Made by a program: the position numbers and the translations under genes. 32,782 nucleotides of DNA from SIG587 sp045531585 (GTDB lineage Bacteria > Bacillota > Clostridia > Oscillospirales > Acutalibacteraceae), in the NCBI GenBank assembly GCA_045531585.1, contig JAZSEH010000021.1, positions 1 to 32,782 of the forward strand, written 5' to 3'. Below, in pieces: positions 8,168 to 15,864 of the stretch (the stretch's first letter is position 1; each line of letters begins with the position of its first letter). Under the pieces are notes generated by a model. It made no database searches. It worked only from the letters and a program-made list of their open reading frames with translations, and had not been told where the DNA came from.

Positions 8168-8902
8168 TTAACCTCCTTTTCTTTTGTTTTTATAAATAAT
8201 CTTTTCCGAAACCGAAATATCCTTATAGCCCAAGAAGTAAGCAACGGTACATATTACAGGCAGGATAAGCAGCGGTACGGCGGCAAGAACAATTTTAAAT
8301 ACAGGTATTTCTACAACCTTTACGCCAACGCCAAATAGTAAATTCATATAACCGAATATATGAACGTTAAGCAACCTGTATACAGCAAAAAGACCCTCGG
8401 ATGCAATGCCAAATCTGGCAAGAATAAGCAGCAAATATACCATAAAAGACGGAATAGCTGCCATACAGCCTATTTTTAGACCTCTGAGCTTGTCCTCCTT
8501 CATACGGTTAAATTTAACCTTGTTATTATCAGAGGTGCCTATTGACCATATACGCTGATAAATCATTGCACCAATTATAAACAGGGAGAATACCTGTGAA
8601 ACCATTTGTGCGGTAATATTCTGGCCATCAGTAAGCAGGGAGCGCTCCTTAACGGTCTCCACCTTAATTTCAGAATTTTCGTATTCCTTTGCTTTAAGGT
8701 CCTCTCCATCAGCATAATAATGGGTATATAAGGCCTCTCCGCGGCGGGAGTCCACTACCTCATAAACGGTATAGCCTATCTCCTTTGTAAAAAGGTTTAC
8801 GGCAACAAACTGAATAGATATGTATACAAACAAGCACATTATGGCTGCCACAACCGATTTAACCCAAGTTTTAGCAGCATATTTCAGGTTTTCTGCAAAC
8901 AA
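8168..8902 (-). CDS. Multi-pass membrane protein of unknown function
   Basis: I do not recognise this 244-residue protein. It has a first helix at about 15-38, an extracytoplasmic-looking hydrophilic stretch (about 40-90, rich in charged residues), and then four or so further helices (about 95-115, 145-165, 175-195 and 200-225), ending with a basic KNKRKGG tail. GAGGT lies about 9 nt before the ATG. It is the first gene of a pair with the DUF624 protein, so the two may act together in the membrane. The 286 bp upstream are AT-rich and without a gene; an imperfect inverted repeat (8920-8950) lies just before the ribosome binding site. Confidence 0.7.
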   Translation of the reverse strand: MFAENLKYAAKTWVKSVVAAIMCLFVYISIQFVAVNLFTKEIGYTVYEVVDSRRGEALYTHYYADGEDLKAKEYENSEIKVETVKERSLLTDGQNITAQMVSQVFSLFIIGAMIYQRIWSIGTSDNNKVKFNRMKEDKLRGLKIGCMAAIPSFMVYLLLILARFGIASEGLFAVYRLLNVHIFGYMNLLFGVGVKVVEIPVFKIVLAAVPLLILPVICTVAYFLGYKDISVSEKIIYKNKRKGG

Positions 8903-9188
8903 TTTTCTTACCTCTTTTATTTTAATATACTACATAAGTATATATTAAAATCATTAAAAAAGCAAGTGCGGTAGTTAAAAACAAAAATTTTTTAAAATTT
9001 ATTTACAAATAAGGCTTAAATCGCAAATTCTTTATATGTTAAAAACATGTTTCGCCTTTTTTAACATTTTTATCATTTTTTTGTACTCTTTTTGTGTATT
9101 TTAACTTTCAATTTGAAGTTATTTAACACAACAACTAAATTTTCCTGTAAAATATATCTAATATATTTTTTGGGGGTTCTAATCGTAA

Positions 9189-9511
9189 ATGATGTTCGGT
9201 GATAATCTACGCCGCTTACTTGATGAAAGAGGTATTACACAGAAAAAAATGGCAGAAGATCTGAATATTGCGGCATCTACACTGGGCAACTACGTAAGAG
9301 GACTTAGAGAACCTGATTTCAATACCTTTGACCGTATATAAAAAAATATTTTAACGTTAGTGCAAATTATTTGCTTGGTTATAATGAAAATGACACCTCT
9401 GGTTTAGAGGAAGAGCTACTTGCACTGTTTAGGTCATTAGAACCATCAGAACAGAAGGTGTATTTAGAACAAGGGCGTGCATTTGTACGACATACTAATC
9501 GTGATACATAA
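9189..9511 (+). pseudogene. XRE-type HTH regulator broken by a frameshift
   Basis: From ATG 9189 the frame reads MMFGDNLRRLLDERGITQKK and continues as a normal XRE helix-turn-helix (QKKMAEDLNIAASTLGNYVRG) until TAA at 9339 after only 50 codons. In the -1 frame the expected remainder continues at once: KYFNVSANYLLGYNENDTSG, then LEEELLALFRSLEPSEQKVY and ending RAFVRHTNRDT before a stop at 9509-9511. Removing one TA from the TATATA at 9335-9340 restores a single frame with DRIKKYFNVS, which is what the family usually shows there. The site TATATAAAAAAA is prone to slippage, so a real mutation, phase variation or assembly error are all possible. The product would have been about 106 residues with a C-terminal helical tail. 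No good promoter was found in the AT-rich region upstream. Confidence 0.8.
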
Positions 9512-9530
9512 AATATCTCCCACAAAAATT

Positions 9531-9565
9531 AAGCTTCAGCCGCAATAGTCGGCTGAAGCTTTTTT
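9531..9565 (+). terminator. Terminator after the broken XRE gene
   Basis: A 12-bp stem AAGCTTCAGCCG (9531-9542) with CGGCTGAAGCTT (9550-9561) followed by T's. The T-tract overlaps the 3' end of the converging gene at 9564, so it may serve both directions. Confidence 0.88.
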
Positions 9566-9848
9566 ATATCAAAACAATAACTGTTAAGGCTACGGCAGCT
9601 GCACAAAAAGCAGCTACTATAGCGGTTAGAATCTTCCTACGCCTACGCCTTGCGGATACCAGTGCCCGCAAACTTTTTTTATACCCTTCTTCATCCTTAA
9701 ATTTTTCCATTTCCTTTAGGGCCGCGCTCCTAAGCTTAACGGGATTTATTCCCCCGTATTTTGGAGCTACGTAAAGAATAATTTTTTCGAAAAGCTCGTT
9801 TCCGGTATCATTTATTTCAATTACAGTTTTGTTTACACCCTTAACCAT
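9564..9848 (-). CDS. Small tail-anchored hypothetical protein
   Basis: A 94-residue protein with a soluble N-terminal part (about 1-65), a run of arginines (RRRRRK, about 68-73) and one C-terminal hydrophobic helix (about 74-94) that ends the protein. The basic stretch just before the helix predicts a cytoplasmic body anchored by its tail. The opening VNKTVIEINDTGNELFEKII seems like a conserved clostridial family, but I cannot name it. GAGGT lies about 6 nt before the ATG. The upstream region carries DnaA-box-like sites, which might regulate it. It ends inside the terminator of the converging broken XRE gene. Confidence 0.72.
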   Translation of the reverse strand: MVKGVNKTVIEINDTGNELFEKIILYVAPKYGGINPVKLRSAALKEMEKFKDEEGYKKSLRALVSARRRRRKILTAIVAAFCAAAVALTVIVLI

Positions 9849-9911
9849 AGCAGACCTCTTTTCGTTATTTCTGCCATTAGTTTTGTCAAAATTTAGTAGT
9901 TTTATTCAAAT

Positions 9912-10023
9912 GAGTTATCCACCGTGTTTTTGCCTTGGTTGACATAAAAAAGTGGATAACTCGGTTGAAAAGTTTAATTACTTGGCCATTTTAAGCCATT
10001 TTACGGTGGAAAACTTATCCCCG
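9912..10023. promoter_or_regulatory. Cluster of DnaA-box-like sites with an inverted pair
   Basis: GAGTTATCCAC (9912-9922) and its exact reverse complement GTGGATAACTC (9952-9962) form an 11-bp inverted repeat with a 29-bp spacer. Each holds TTATCCAC, 8 of 9 to the DnaA box TTATNCACA. Two weaker relatives follow: TTTTCCACC on the minus strand (10005-10013) and TTATCCCCG (10015-10023). All lie in the 218-bp gap between two minus-strand genes. Confidence 0.45.
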
Positions 10024-10066
10024 TTGCCATAATTTGTCGAATTATGTAACCCTGACATTATGTAAA

Positions 10067-10756
10067 CTAATCTATAATAGTACCCGTTAAAAAGGATATT
10101 GTGCGCTCAACAGAGTCCTTACTGTTGCCCCAATCTGCATCCTTGGTATTGTTCCTGTAATCGTACATTGAGCAATATTTTTTTACATCATCATGGAGGG
10201 TTTTGGAGTAATCCTGAGTTATACGGGTAAGGTTAGATAAAAACTCTCCGTAATATGAGCGCATCTTCCTTTTATCCGCAAGATTTGCCAGCATTTCAAA
10301 ATGTGGCATACAGAACATTGACTGCTGGTTAAACATTTTTCTGAAATCCATTTGGGTTTCGTAGCATTGATACAATGTTTCTATCATACGGGACATACCC
10401 CACTCAATTTTATCGCAGATAAAGCAGGATTCGGTAATTTTTGAAGCCTTCTCCCCCTTTGATTTATTACTGCGAAACAGCTTATCCGATAAAACGTTTT
10501 CATTAACGTCATCAATATGAGATTCCAGCATAAGAGCAAGCTGAAGTCTGCCGCGACGGCCAAGCATTTGACGGTAGTGCTTTTCGCAAAAACCTGTTTT
10601 ATTGGTAACCTGGCGAACGTCAGGCTCCATCATAGCGGCACCCATAATATAATCTACAATATGCTCCTGAACCGTATTATACATTCGGCATATGGGACAA
10701 CCGTCATTTACCTCAAAAACCTCACTGACGGGTATGGTACAAATATCATCACGCAT
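10067..10756 (-). CDS. DUF6062 family protein with two zinc-type motifs
   Basis: Protein of 229 residues matching the clostridial DUF6062 family: IPVSEVFEVNDGCPIC, then MMEPDVRQVTNKTGFCEKHY, then a long helical region. The metal-type motif occurs twice with almost the same spacing: C20-x2-C23 with C57-x2-H60, and C111-x2-C114 with C149-x2-H152. This suggests an internal duplication with two zinc sites. The ribosome binding site AAGGAGGTGA is a perfect match to the 16S rRNA tail, 8 nt before the ATG. The gene is divergent from the glycosylase gene. No function is known for the family as far as I can tell. Confidence 0.85.
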   Translation of the reverse strand: MRDDICTIPVSEVFEVNDGCPICRMYNTVQEHIVDYIMGAAMMEPDVRQVTNKTGFCEKHYRQMLGRRGRLQLALMLESHIDDVNENVLSDKLFRSNKSKGEKASKITESCFICDKIEWGMSRMIETLYQCYETQMDFRKMFNQQSMFCMPHFEMLANLADKRKMRSYYGEFLSNLTRITQDYSKTLHDDVKKYCSMYDYRNNTKDADWGNSKDSVERTISFLTGTIID

Positions 10757-10772
10757 TTTTTAAATCACCTCC

Positions 10773-10801
10773 TTGTAAGTATAACACAAAAATGGTATAA
10801 T
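10773..10801 (+). promoter_or_regulatory. Promoter of the glycosylase-ATPase operon
   Basis: TTGTAA (10773-10778), 17 bp, TATAAT (10796-10801) with extended TGG. Start of transcription would be near 10808, giving a leader of about a dozen bases. The -35 lies beside the ribosome binding site of the divergent gene. Confidence 0.8.
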
Positions 10802-10806
10802 GTAAA
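10778..10806 (-). promoter_or_regulatory. Promoter of the DUF6062 gene
   Basis: On the minus strand TTTACA (10806-10801), 17 bp, TATACT (10783-10778) with extended TGT. It occupies almost the same 34 bp as the plus-strand promoter, facing the other way. Confidence 0.75.
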
Positions 10807-10819
10807 AGGGTGAATTTTA

Positions 10820-11650
10820 ATGTTACAGGTAAAAGCAAGAAATAACGACCTTTACATATCCGGTGTTACCAATTTTGACCTGGCTCAGACGCTGGATTGC
10901 GGTCAGGCCTTCCGTTGGAAGGAAAAGGAAAACGGAATATGGTGCGGTGTGGCACAGGATAGGTATTTGGAGCTTGAGATTAAGGAGGATACTCTTATAC
11001 TTTATAATACCTCCCTTAAGGACTATATAGGCTTTTGGAAGGGATATTTTGACCTTGACACAGATTATGGAGCAATAATAAAAAGCATATCCTCCAACGC
11101 CATTCTAAAGGAGGCCGCCGCCTACGGCCCCGGAATACGTATTTTAAAGCAGGACCCCTGGGAGGCGTTATGTAGCTTTATTTTATCCCAAAACAACAAT
11201 ATAGCGCGAATCAAAGGTATAATAGAGCGCCTTTGTGAAAATTTTGGTGAAGACCTTGGCAACGGCTTTTACTCCTTCCCCTCGGCAAAGAGGCTTAGTG
11301 ACCTTAAGGAGTCTGATTTAGAGGTACTACGCAGCGGATTCAGAGCAAAATATATGCTTGATGCGGCTCAAAAGGTGGCCAAGGGCGAAATTAAGCTTAA
11401 TGACGTAAAGGCAATGCCCATTGATGACGCCCGAAACACCCTTACCTCCATTTACGGTGTGGGAGACAAGGTAGCTGACTGTACACTGCTTTTTGGAATG
11501 TATCGAATCGAAGCGTTCCCAAGGGACGTTTGGATAAAGCGTGTAATGGACAGGCTTTTCCCTGATGGACTGCCTGAAGAGGCACTTCCCTATTCGGGAA
11601 TTGTTCAACAATATCTTTTCTTCTACGCACGGAGTAAAAAAATATTATGA
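10820..11650 (+). CDS. ogg: 8-oxoguanine DNA glycosylase, OGG1 type
   Basis: Base-excision repair enzyme that removes 8-oxoguanine and cuts the abasic site by lyase action. An N-terminal OGG domain (LAQTLDCGQAFRWKE, about 21-35) precedes the HhH-GPD fold: the SQNNNIARIKG region (123-133), the hairpin-helix GVGDKVADC with the catalytic lysine K217, and the FPRDVW aspartate D236. These match K249 and D268 of human OGG1 by motif. At 276 residues it is the usual size of bacterial members. It starts 12 bases after the predicted transcription start, and its stop overlaps the next start (ATGA), so the downstream ATPase is coupled to it. Confidence 0.93.
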   Translation: MLQVKARNNDLYISGVTNFDLAQTLDCGQAFRWKEKENGIWCGVAQDRYLELEIKEDTLILYNTSLKDYIGFWKGYFDLDTDYGAIIKSISSNAILKEAAAYGPGIRILKQDPWEALCSFILSQNNNIARIKGIIERLCENFGEDLGNGFYSFPSAKRLSDLKESDLEVLRSGFRAKYMLDAAQKVAKGEIKLNDVKAMPIDDARNTLTSIYGVGDKVADCTLLFGMYRIEAFPRDVWIKRVMDRLFPDGLPEEALPYSGIVQQYLFFYARSKKIL

Positions 11651-12393
11651 TAAACTACTTAAGAGGCATTGAACTTAATTCGCTGCCCACTAAGGACTCC
11701 TATTTGTATGAGCTCCCTGTTGTAAAAAATCTTTGGAAATCCAAAGGTATAAGTTTTAATGCGCCCGTTACAGTTTTGGTTGGCGAAAACGGTACGGGTA
11801 AATCCACTTTGCTTGAGGCTATTGCTGTTGCTGTTGGATTTAATCCCGAGGGAGGCAGTAGGAATTTTACCTTTTCTACAAATGATTCACACTCCGAGCT
11901 TTGGGCGCATATTGATACCTTGAAATCCTTTCTACCAAAGGATGGTTTTTTCTTAAGGGCAGAAAGTCTTTATAATTTAGCGAGCAACATTGATAAGTTA
12001 GACGACGAGCAACCTTTTCTCCCTCCGCTTATTGATGCATACGGTGGAACCTCCCTGCACAGGCAGTCCCACGGAGAAAGTTTTTTAGCCTTAATACAAA
12101 ACAGATTCGGTGGAAATGGTTTATATATTCTTGATGAGCCGGAAGCCGCACTTTCACCAATGCGACAGCTTACACTTCTTTCCGAGATTGATCGTCTTGT
12201 AAATAAGGAATCCCAGTTAATTATTGCAACACATTCCCCTATTTTAATGGCATATCCCAAGGCCGAAATAGTTGAGCTTTCCTATGATGGTATTAGGAAA
12301 ATAGAATATACCGATACCGAGCATTATAAAATAACAAAGCAGTTTCTTGATTGCCCTGAGCGAATGCTTCAATATTTAATTAAACAAGATTAA
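11647..12393 (+). CDS. AAA/ABC-type ATPase (SMC/RecF-like)
   Basis: Stand-alone ABC-like ATPase of 248 residues. Walker A is GENGTGKST (46-54), the signature region is SHGES (141-145), Walker B and D-loop are ILDEPEAALS (161-170), and the switch histidine is H196 in ATHSP. The motif GFNPEGGSRNFTFST follows the P-loop, as in a common family of small bacterial AAA_21-type ATPases. There is no coiled coil or partner nuclease, unlike OLD or RecF. It overlaps the glycosylase gene by 4 bp, which hints at a repair-related task, but the family is widespread and its function is not settled. Confidence 0.88.
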   Translation: MINYLRGIELNSLPTKDSYLYELPVVKNLWKSKGISFNAPVTVLVGENGTGKSTLLEAIAVAVGFNPEGGSRNFTFSTNDSHSELWAHIDTLKSFLPKDGFFLRAESLYNLASNIDKLDDEQPFLPPLIDAYGGTSLHRQSHGESFLALIQNRFGGNGLYILDEPEAALSPMRQLTLLSEIDRLVNKESQLIIATHSPILMAYPKAEIVELSYDGIRKIEYTDTEHYKITKQFLDCPERMLQYLIKQD

Positions 12394-12394
12394 A

Positions 12395-12427
12395 AAAATC
12401 CCGAAAGGCTAAGCCTTTCGGGATTTT
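12395..12427. terminator. Two-way terminator between the ATPase gene and tuf
   Basis: A 15-bp perfect stem (12395-12409 with 12413-12427, core TCCCGAAAGGC) and a TAA loop, flanked by A's and T's. It serves the ATPase gene on plus and tuf on minus. Confidence 0.92.
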
Positions 12428-12450
12428 AACATTGTAATTACTAATTGTAA

Positions 12451-13650
12451 TTAGCCGTTGATAGCGGTAACAACACCGGAACCAACAGTACGGCCACCTT
12501 CACGGATAGCGAAGCGGAGACCCTCTTCAATAGCGATAGGAGTGATGAGCTCAACATCCATCTCTACGTTATCGCCAGGCATGCACATCTCGGTGCCTGC
12601 AGGAAGGGTGATAACGCCGGTAACGTCAGTAGTTCTGAAATAGAACTGGGGACGATAGTTGTTGAAGAAAGGAGTATGACGGCCGCCCTCTTCCTTGTTC
12701 AGTACGTAAACCTGACCATGGAACTTGGTGTGGGGGTTGATGGAGCCGGGCTTGCAAAGAACCTGACCACGCTCGATCTCAGTTCTCTGAATACCACGAA
12801 GAAGTGCACCGATGTTATCGCCAGCCTCTGCATAGTCGAGGATCTTACGGAACATTTCGATACCGGTAACAACAGTCTTCTTTCTCTCGTCGGTAAGACC
12901 GATGATTTCAACTTCCTCAGAAGTTCTGAGCTGACCACGCTCAACACGGCCGGTAGCAACAGTACCACGACCGGTGATGGTGAATACGTCTTCAACAGGC
13001 ATGATGAAGGGAAGATCAGCCTTACGGTCAGGAGTAGGAATGTAGCTGTCAACAGCATCCATAAGCTCTGCGATAGGAGCATACTCAGGAAGAGTAGGAT
13101 CGTTAGCAGCGATAAGAGCCTTGTGAGCAGAACCCTTGATGATAGGAGTATCATCGCCGGGGAACTCATACTTATCAAGAGTCTCACGGATTTCCATCTC
13201 AACGAGCTCGAGAAGCTCTTCGTCATCAACGAGGTCGGTCTTGTTCATAAATACTACAATGTAGGGAACGCCAACCTGACGAGCGAGAAGGAGATGCTCC
13301 TTGGTCTGAGCCATAGGACCATCAGTAGAAGCGATAACGAGGATAGCACCGTCCATCTGAGCAGCACCGGTGATCATGTTCTTAACATAGTCAGCATGTC
13401 CGGGGCAGTCAACGTGAGCATAGTGACGAGCATCAGTCTCGTACTCAACGTGAGCGGTGTTGATTGTGATACCACGCTCTCTCTCTTCGGGAGCCTTATC
13501 GATGTTAGCATAGTCCTCAAACTGTGCCTGACCCTTTAAAGAAAGATACTTAGTGATTGCTGCAGTAAGAGTGGTCTTACCATGGTCAACGTGACCGATG
13601 GTACCAATATTTACGTGCGGCTTGCTGCGTTCAAATTTTGCCTTTGCCAT
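12451..13650 (-). CDS. tuf: Elongation factor Tu
   Basis: GTPase that delivers aminoacyl-tRNA to the ribosomal A site. G-domain motifs: GHVDHGKT (19-26), the switch I segment ERGITINTAHVEYE, DCPGHADYVKNM, and NKTDLVDD (most bacteria have NKCD here). Domains II and III follow (TGRGTVATGRVERGQ, GDNVEMDVELITPIA). At 399 residues it is full length. AAGGAGGA precedes the ATG. It is the last gene of the str cluster but has its own promoter in the 102-bp gap after fusA. Strongly biased codon use fits very high expression. Confidence 0.98.
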   Translation of the reverse strand: MAKAKFERSKPHVNIGTIGHVDHGKTTLTAAITKYLSLKGQAQFEDYANIDKAPEERERGITINTAHVEYETDARHYAHVDCPGHADYVKNMITGAAQMDGAILVIASTDGPMAQTKEHLLLARQVGVPYIVVFMNKTDLVDDEELLELVEMEIRETLDKYEFPGDDTPIIKGSAHKALIAANDPTLPEYAPIAELMDAVDSYIPTPDRKADLPFIMPVEDVFTITGRGTVATGRVERGQLRTSEEVEIIGLTDERKKTVVTGIEMFRKILDYAEAGDNIGALLRGIQRTEIERGQVLCKPGSINPHTKFHGQVYVLNKEEGGRHTPFFNNYRPQFYFRTTDVTGVITLPAGTEMCMPGDNVEMDVELITPIAIEEGLRFAIREGGRTVGSGVVTAING

Positions 13651-13706
13651 TGGAATTTCCTCCTTAAAATGTTTGATATAAATTTAAGTGTAAACTTACA
13701 AGTTAC

Positions 13707-13735
13707 ATTGTATCAAAAAGTCTATAAAAATTCAA
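13707..13735 (-). promoter_or_regulatory. Promoter of tuf
   Basis: On the minus strand TTGAAT (13735-13730), 17 bp, TACAAT (13712-13707) with extended TGA. It lies in the fusA-tuf gap, so tuf can be transcribed apart from the str operon. Confidence 0.78.
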
Positions 13736-13752
13736 GACCTTTTTATAAAAAG

Positions 13753-15837
13753 TTATTCGCTCTTTGCTCTGGAAGAAATAATCTTCTCAGCTATGCTCTT
13801 GGGAACTTCCTTGTAGCCGTCGGGTTCCATTACGTACTGTCCACGACCCTGGGTCTTAGAGCGAAGGTCGGTAGCGTAACCGAACATATCACCCAGAGGT
13901 ACACGAGCATTTATCTGCTTAACGCCGGCTCTGTCCTCGAAGCCCTGAATCTCACCACGGCGAGAGTTAAGGTCACCGATAACATCGCCCATATATTCTT
14001 CAGGAACTATAACAGTTACCTTCATAATAGGCTCAAGCAGTACGGGGTCACCCTTGCGGCAAGCACTCTTGAATGCCATAGAACCGGCAATCTTAAATGC
14101 CGTTTCGGAAGAGTCAACCTCGTGATAAGAACCGTCATACAGGGTTACCTTAACGTCAACAACGTTGTAGCCTGCAAGTACACCGTTGAGCATAGCGCCC
14201 TTGATACCTGCATCAACAGCGGGGATGTATTCCTTGGGAATAGCACCACCAACAACAGCGTTGATAAACTCATAGCCCTTACCGGTCTCGTTAGGCTCAA
14301 CCTTGATCTTAACGTGACCGTACTGACCCTTACCACCGGACTGACGAGCATACTTCTCATCAACGTCGGCAGGCTGACGGATGGTTTCCTTGTAAGCAAC
14401 CTGAGGTGCGCCTACGTTAGCCTCTACCTTAAATTCACGAAGGAGACGGTCAACGATGATCTCCAGATGGAGCTCACCCATACCGGCAATAATGGTCTGA
14501 CCGGTTTCCTCATCGGTATAAGCCTTGAAGGTAGGATCTTCTTCAGCAAGCTTAGCAAGTGCGATACCCATTTTCTCCTGACCGGCCTTAGTCTTAGGCT
14601 CAATAGCAACACGGATAACCGGCTCGGGGAAGTTCATGGATTCAAGTATAATAGGATGCTTCTCATCACAAAGAGTATCACCTGTGGTGGTATTCTTGAG
14701 ACCAACTGCTGCGGCTATATCACCGGAGTAGCAGGTTTCAATATCTTCACGGTGGTTGGAATGCATCTGAAGGATACGTCCCATACGCTCTTTGTTATCC
14801 TTAACGGAGTTGTATACGCTTGCGCCTGCATCAACAGTACCGGAGTATACACGGAAGAAGCAGATCTTACCAACGAAGGGGTCGGTAGCGATCTTAAATG
14901 CAAGAGCAGAGAAGGGCTCCTCGTCAGAAGAATGACGAACCTCTTCCTCCTCGGTATCGGGATTAATACCCTTAATAGCTTCTACGTCAGTAGGAGCGGG
15001 CATATAATCTACGATATTGTCGAGAAGGGGCTGTACACCCTTGTTGCGGTAGGAAGTACCGCAGCAAATGGGAACCATTTTGCTCTCGATAGTTGACTGT
15101 CTAATAATGCGCTTCATATCCTCAACAGAAGGCTCGGTGCCCTCCTCAAGGTAAGCCATCATAAGATCATCGTCCTGCTCAACGATATGCTCTATCATTT
15201 CAGAACGATACTGTGCAGCAATTTCCTTCATATCTTCAGGAATTTCTTCAATGCGAACATCCATACCCTTATCGTCATAATAAACGATAGCGTTGTTGTT
15301 TACAAGGTCAATAATTCCCTTAAAGGTATCCTCAGCACCGATGGGGAGCTGAATGGGAACTGCATTACACTGGAAACGGTCCTTAACCATTTTAAGAACG
15401 TTAAAGAAATCGGCGCCCATAATGTCCATCTTGTTAACGTAGATCATACGGGGAACCTTATATTCATCAGCCTGACGCCAAACGGTTTCAGACTGGGGCT
15501 CAACGCCGCCCTTTGCACAAAGAACGGTAACGGAGCCGTCAAGTACTCTCAGAGAACGCTGAACTTCAACGGTGAAGTCAACGTGTCCGGGAGTGTCGAT
15601 AATATTGATACGATGGTCCTTCCAGAAGCAAGTGGTTGCAGCGGAGGTAATGGTGATACCTCTCTCCTGCTCCTGCTCCATCCAGTCCATAACGGCGTTG
15701 CCTTCGTGTGTCTCACCAATCTTATGAGTGATACCTGTGTAGAACAGGATACGCTCGGTAGTGGTGGTTTTACCGGCATCGATATGGGCCATTATACCAA
15801 TATTTCTTGTCATTTCAAGAGAAACCTTTCTCGGCAT
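13753..15837 (-). CDS. fusA: Elongation factor G
   Basis: Translocase GTPase that moves tRNAs and mRNA after peptide bond formation and helps recycle ribosomes. Motifs: AHIDAGKTTTTERILFYTG (17-35), DTPGHVDFTVEVQRSL, and NKMDIMGADF; domains II-V follow with GMGELHLEIIVDRL and the C-terminal YVMEPDGYKEVPKS. The start at 15837 (MPRKVSLE) is chosen because GGAGG sits 5 nt upstream; an upstream in-frame ATG at 15849 overlaps that site. It has 694 residues, the normal length. It follows rpsG by 27 bp. Confidence 0.97.
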   Translation of the reverse strand: MPRKVSLEMTRNIGIMAHIDAGKTTTTERILFYTGITHKIGETHEGNAVMDWMEQEQERGITITSAATTCFWKDHRINIIDTPGHVDFTVEVQRSLRVLDGSVTVLCAKGGVEPQSETVWRQADEYKVPRMIYVNKMDIMGADFFNVLKMVKDRFQCNAVPIQLPIGAEDTFKGIIDLVNNNAIVYYDDKGMDVRIEEIPEDMKEIAAQYRSEMIEHIVEQDDDLMMAYLEEGTEPSVEDMKRIIRQSTIESKMVPICCGTSYRNKGVQPLLDNIVDYMPAPTDVEAIKGINPDTEEEEVRHSSDEEPFSALAFKIATDPFVGKICFFRVYSGTVDAGASVYNSVKDNKERMGRILQMHSNHREDIETCYSGDIAAAVGLKNTTTGDTLCDEKHPIILESMNFPEPVIRVAIEPKTKAGQEKMGIALAKLAEEDPTFKAYTDEETGQTIIAGMGELHLEIIVDRLLREFKVEANVGAPQVAYKETIRQPADVDEKYARQSGGKGQYGHVKIKVEPNETGKGYEFINAVVGGAIPKEYIPAVDAGIKGAMLNGVLAGYNVVDVKVTLYDGSYHEVDSSETAFKIAGSMAFKSACRKGDPVLLEPIMKVTVIVPEEYMGDVIGDLNSRRGEIQGFEDRAGVKQINARVPLGDMFGYATDLRSKTQGRGQYVMEPDGYKEVPKSIAEKIISSRAKSE

Positions 15838-15864
15838 AGTAACCTCCAAAATATTAGTAAAATA

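Noticed and set aside
9339..9349. Programmed -1 ribosomal frameshift in the XRE gene
   Set aside because: The TAA stop comes before the A7 run in the first frame, so the usual slippery heptamer is not read before the stop; a TA duplication explains the data better.
12676..13539. Plus-strand open frame of 287 codons opposite tuf
   Set aside because: Antisense to EF-Tu, low-complexity composition (T, S, N, L rich), no family pattern.
13582..15096. Plus-strand open frame of 504 codons opposite fusA
   Set aside because: It is antisense to the clear EF-G gene. Long antisense frames are common opposite strongly codon-biased genes.
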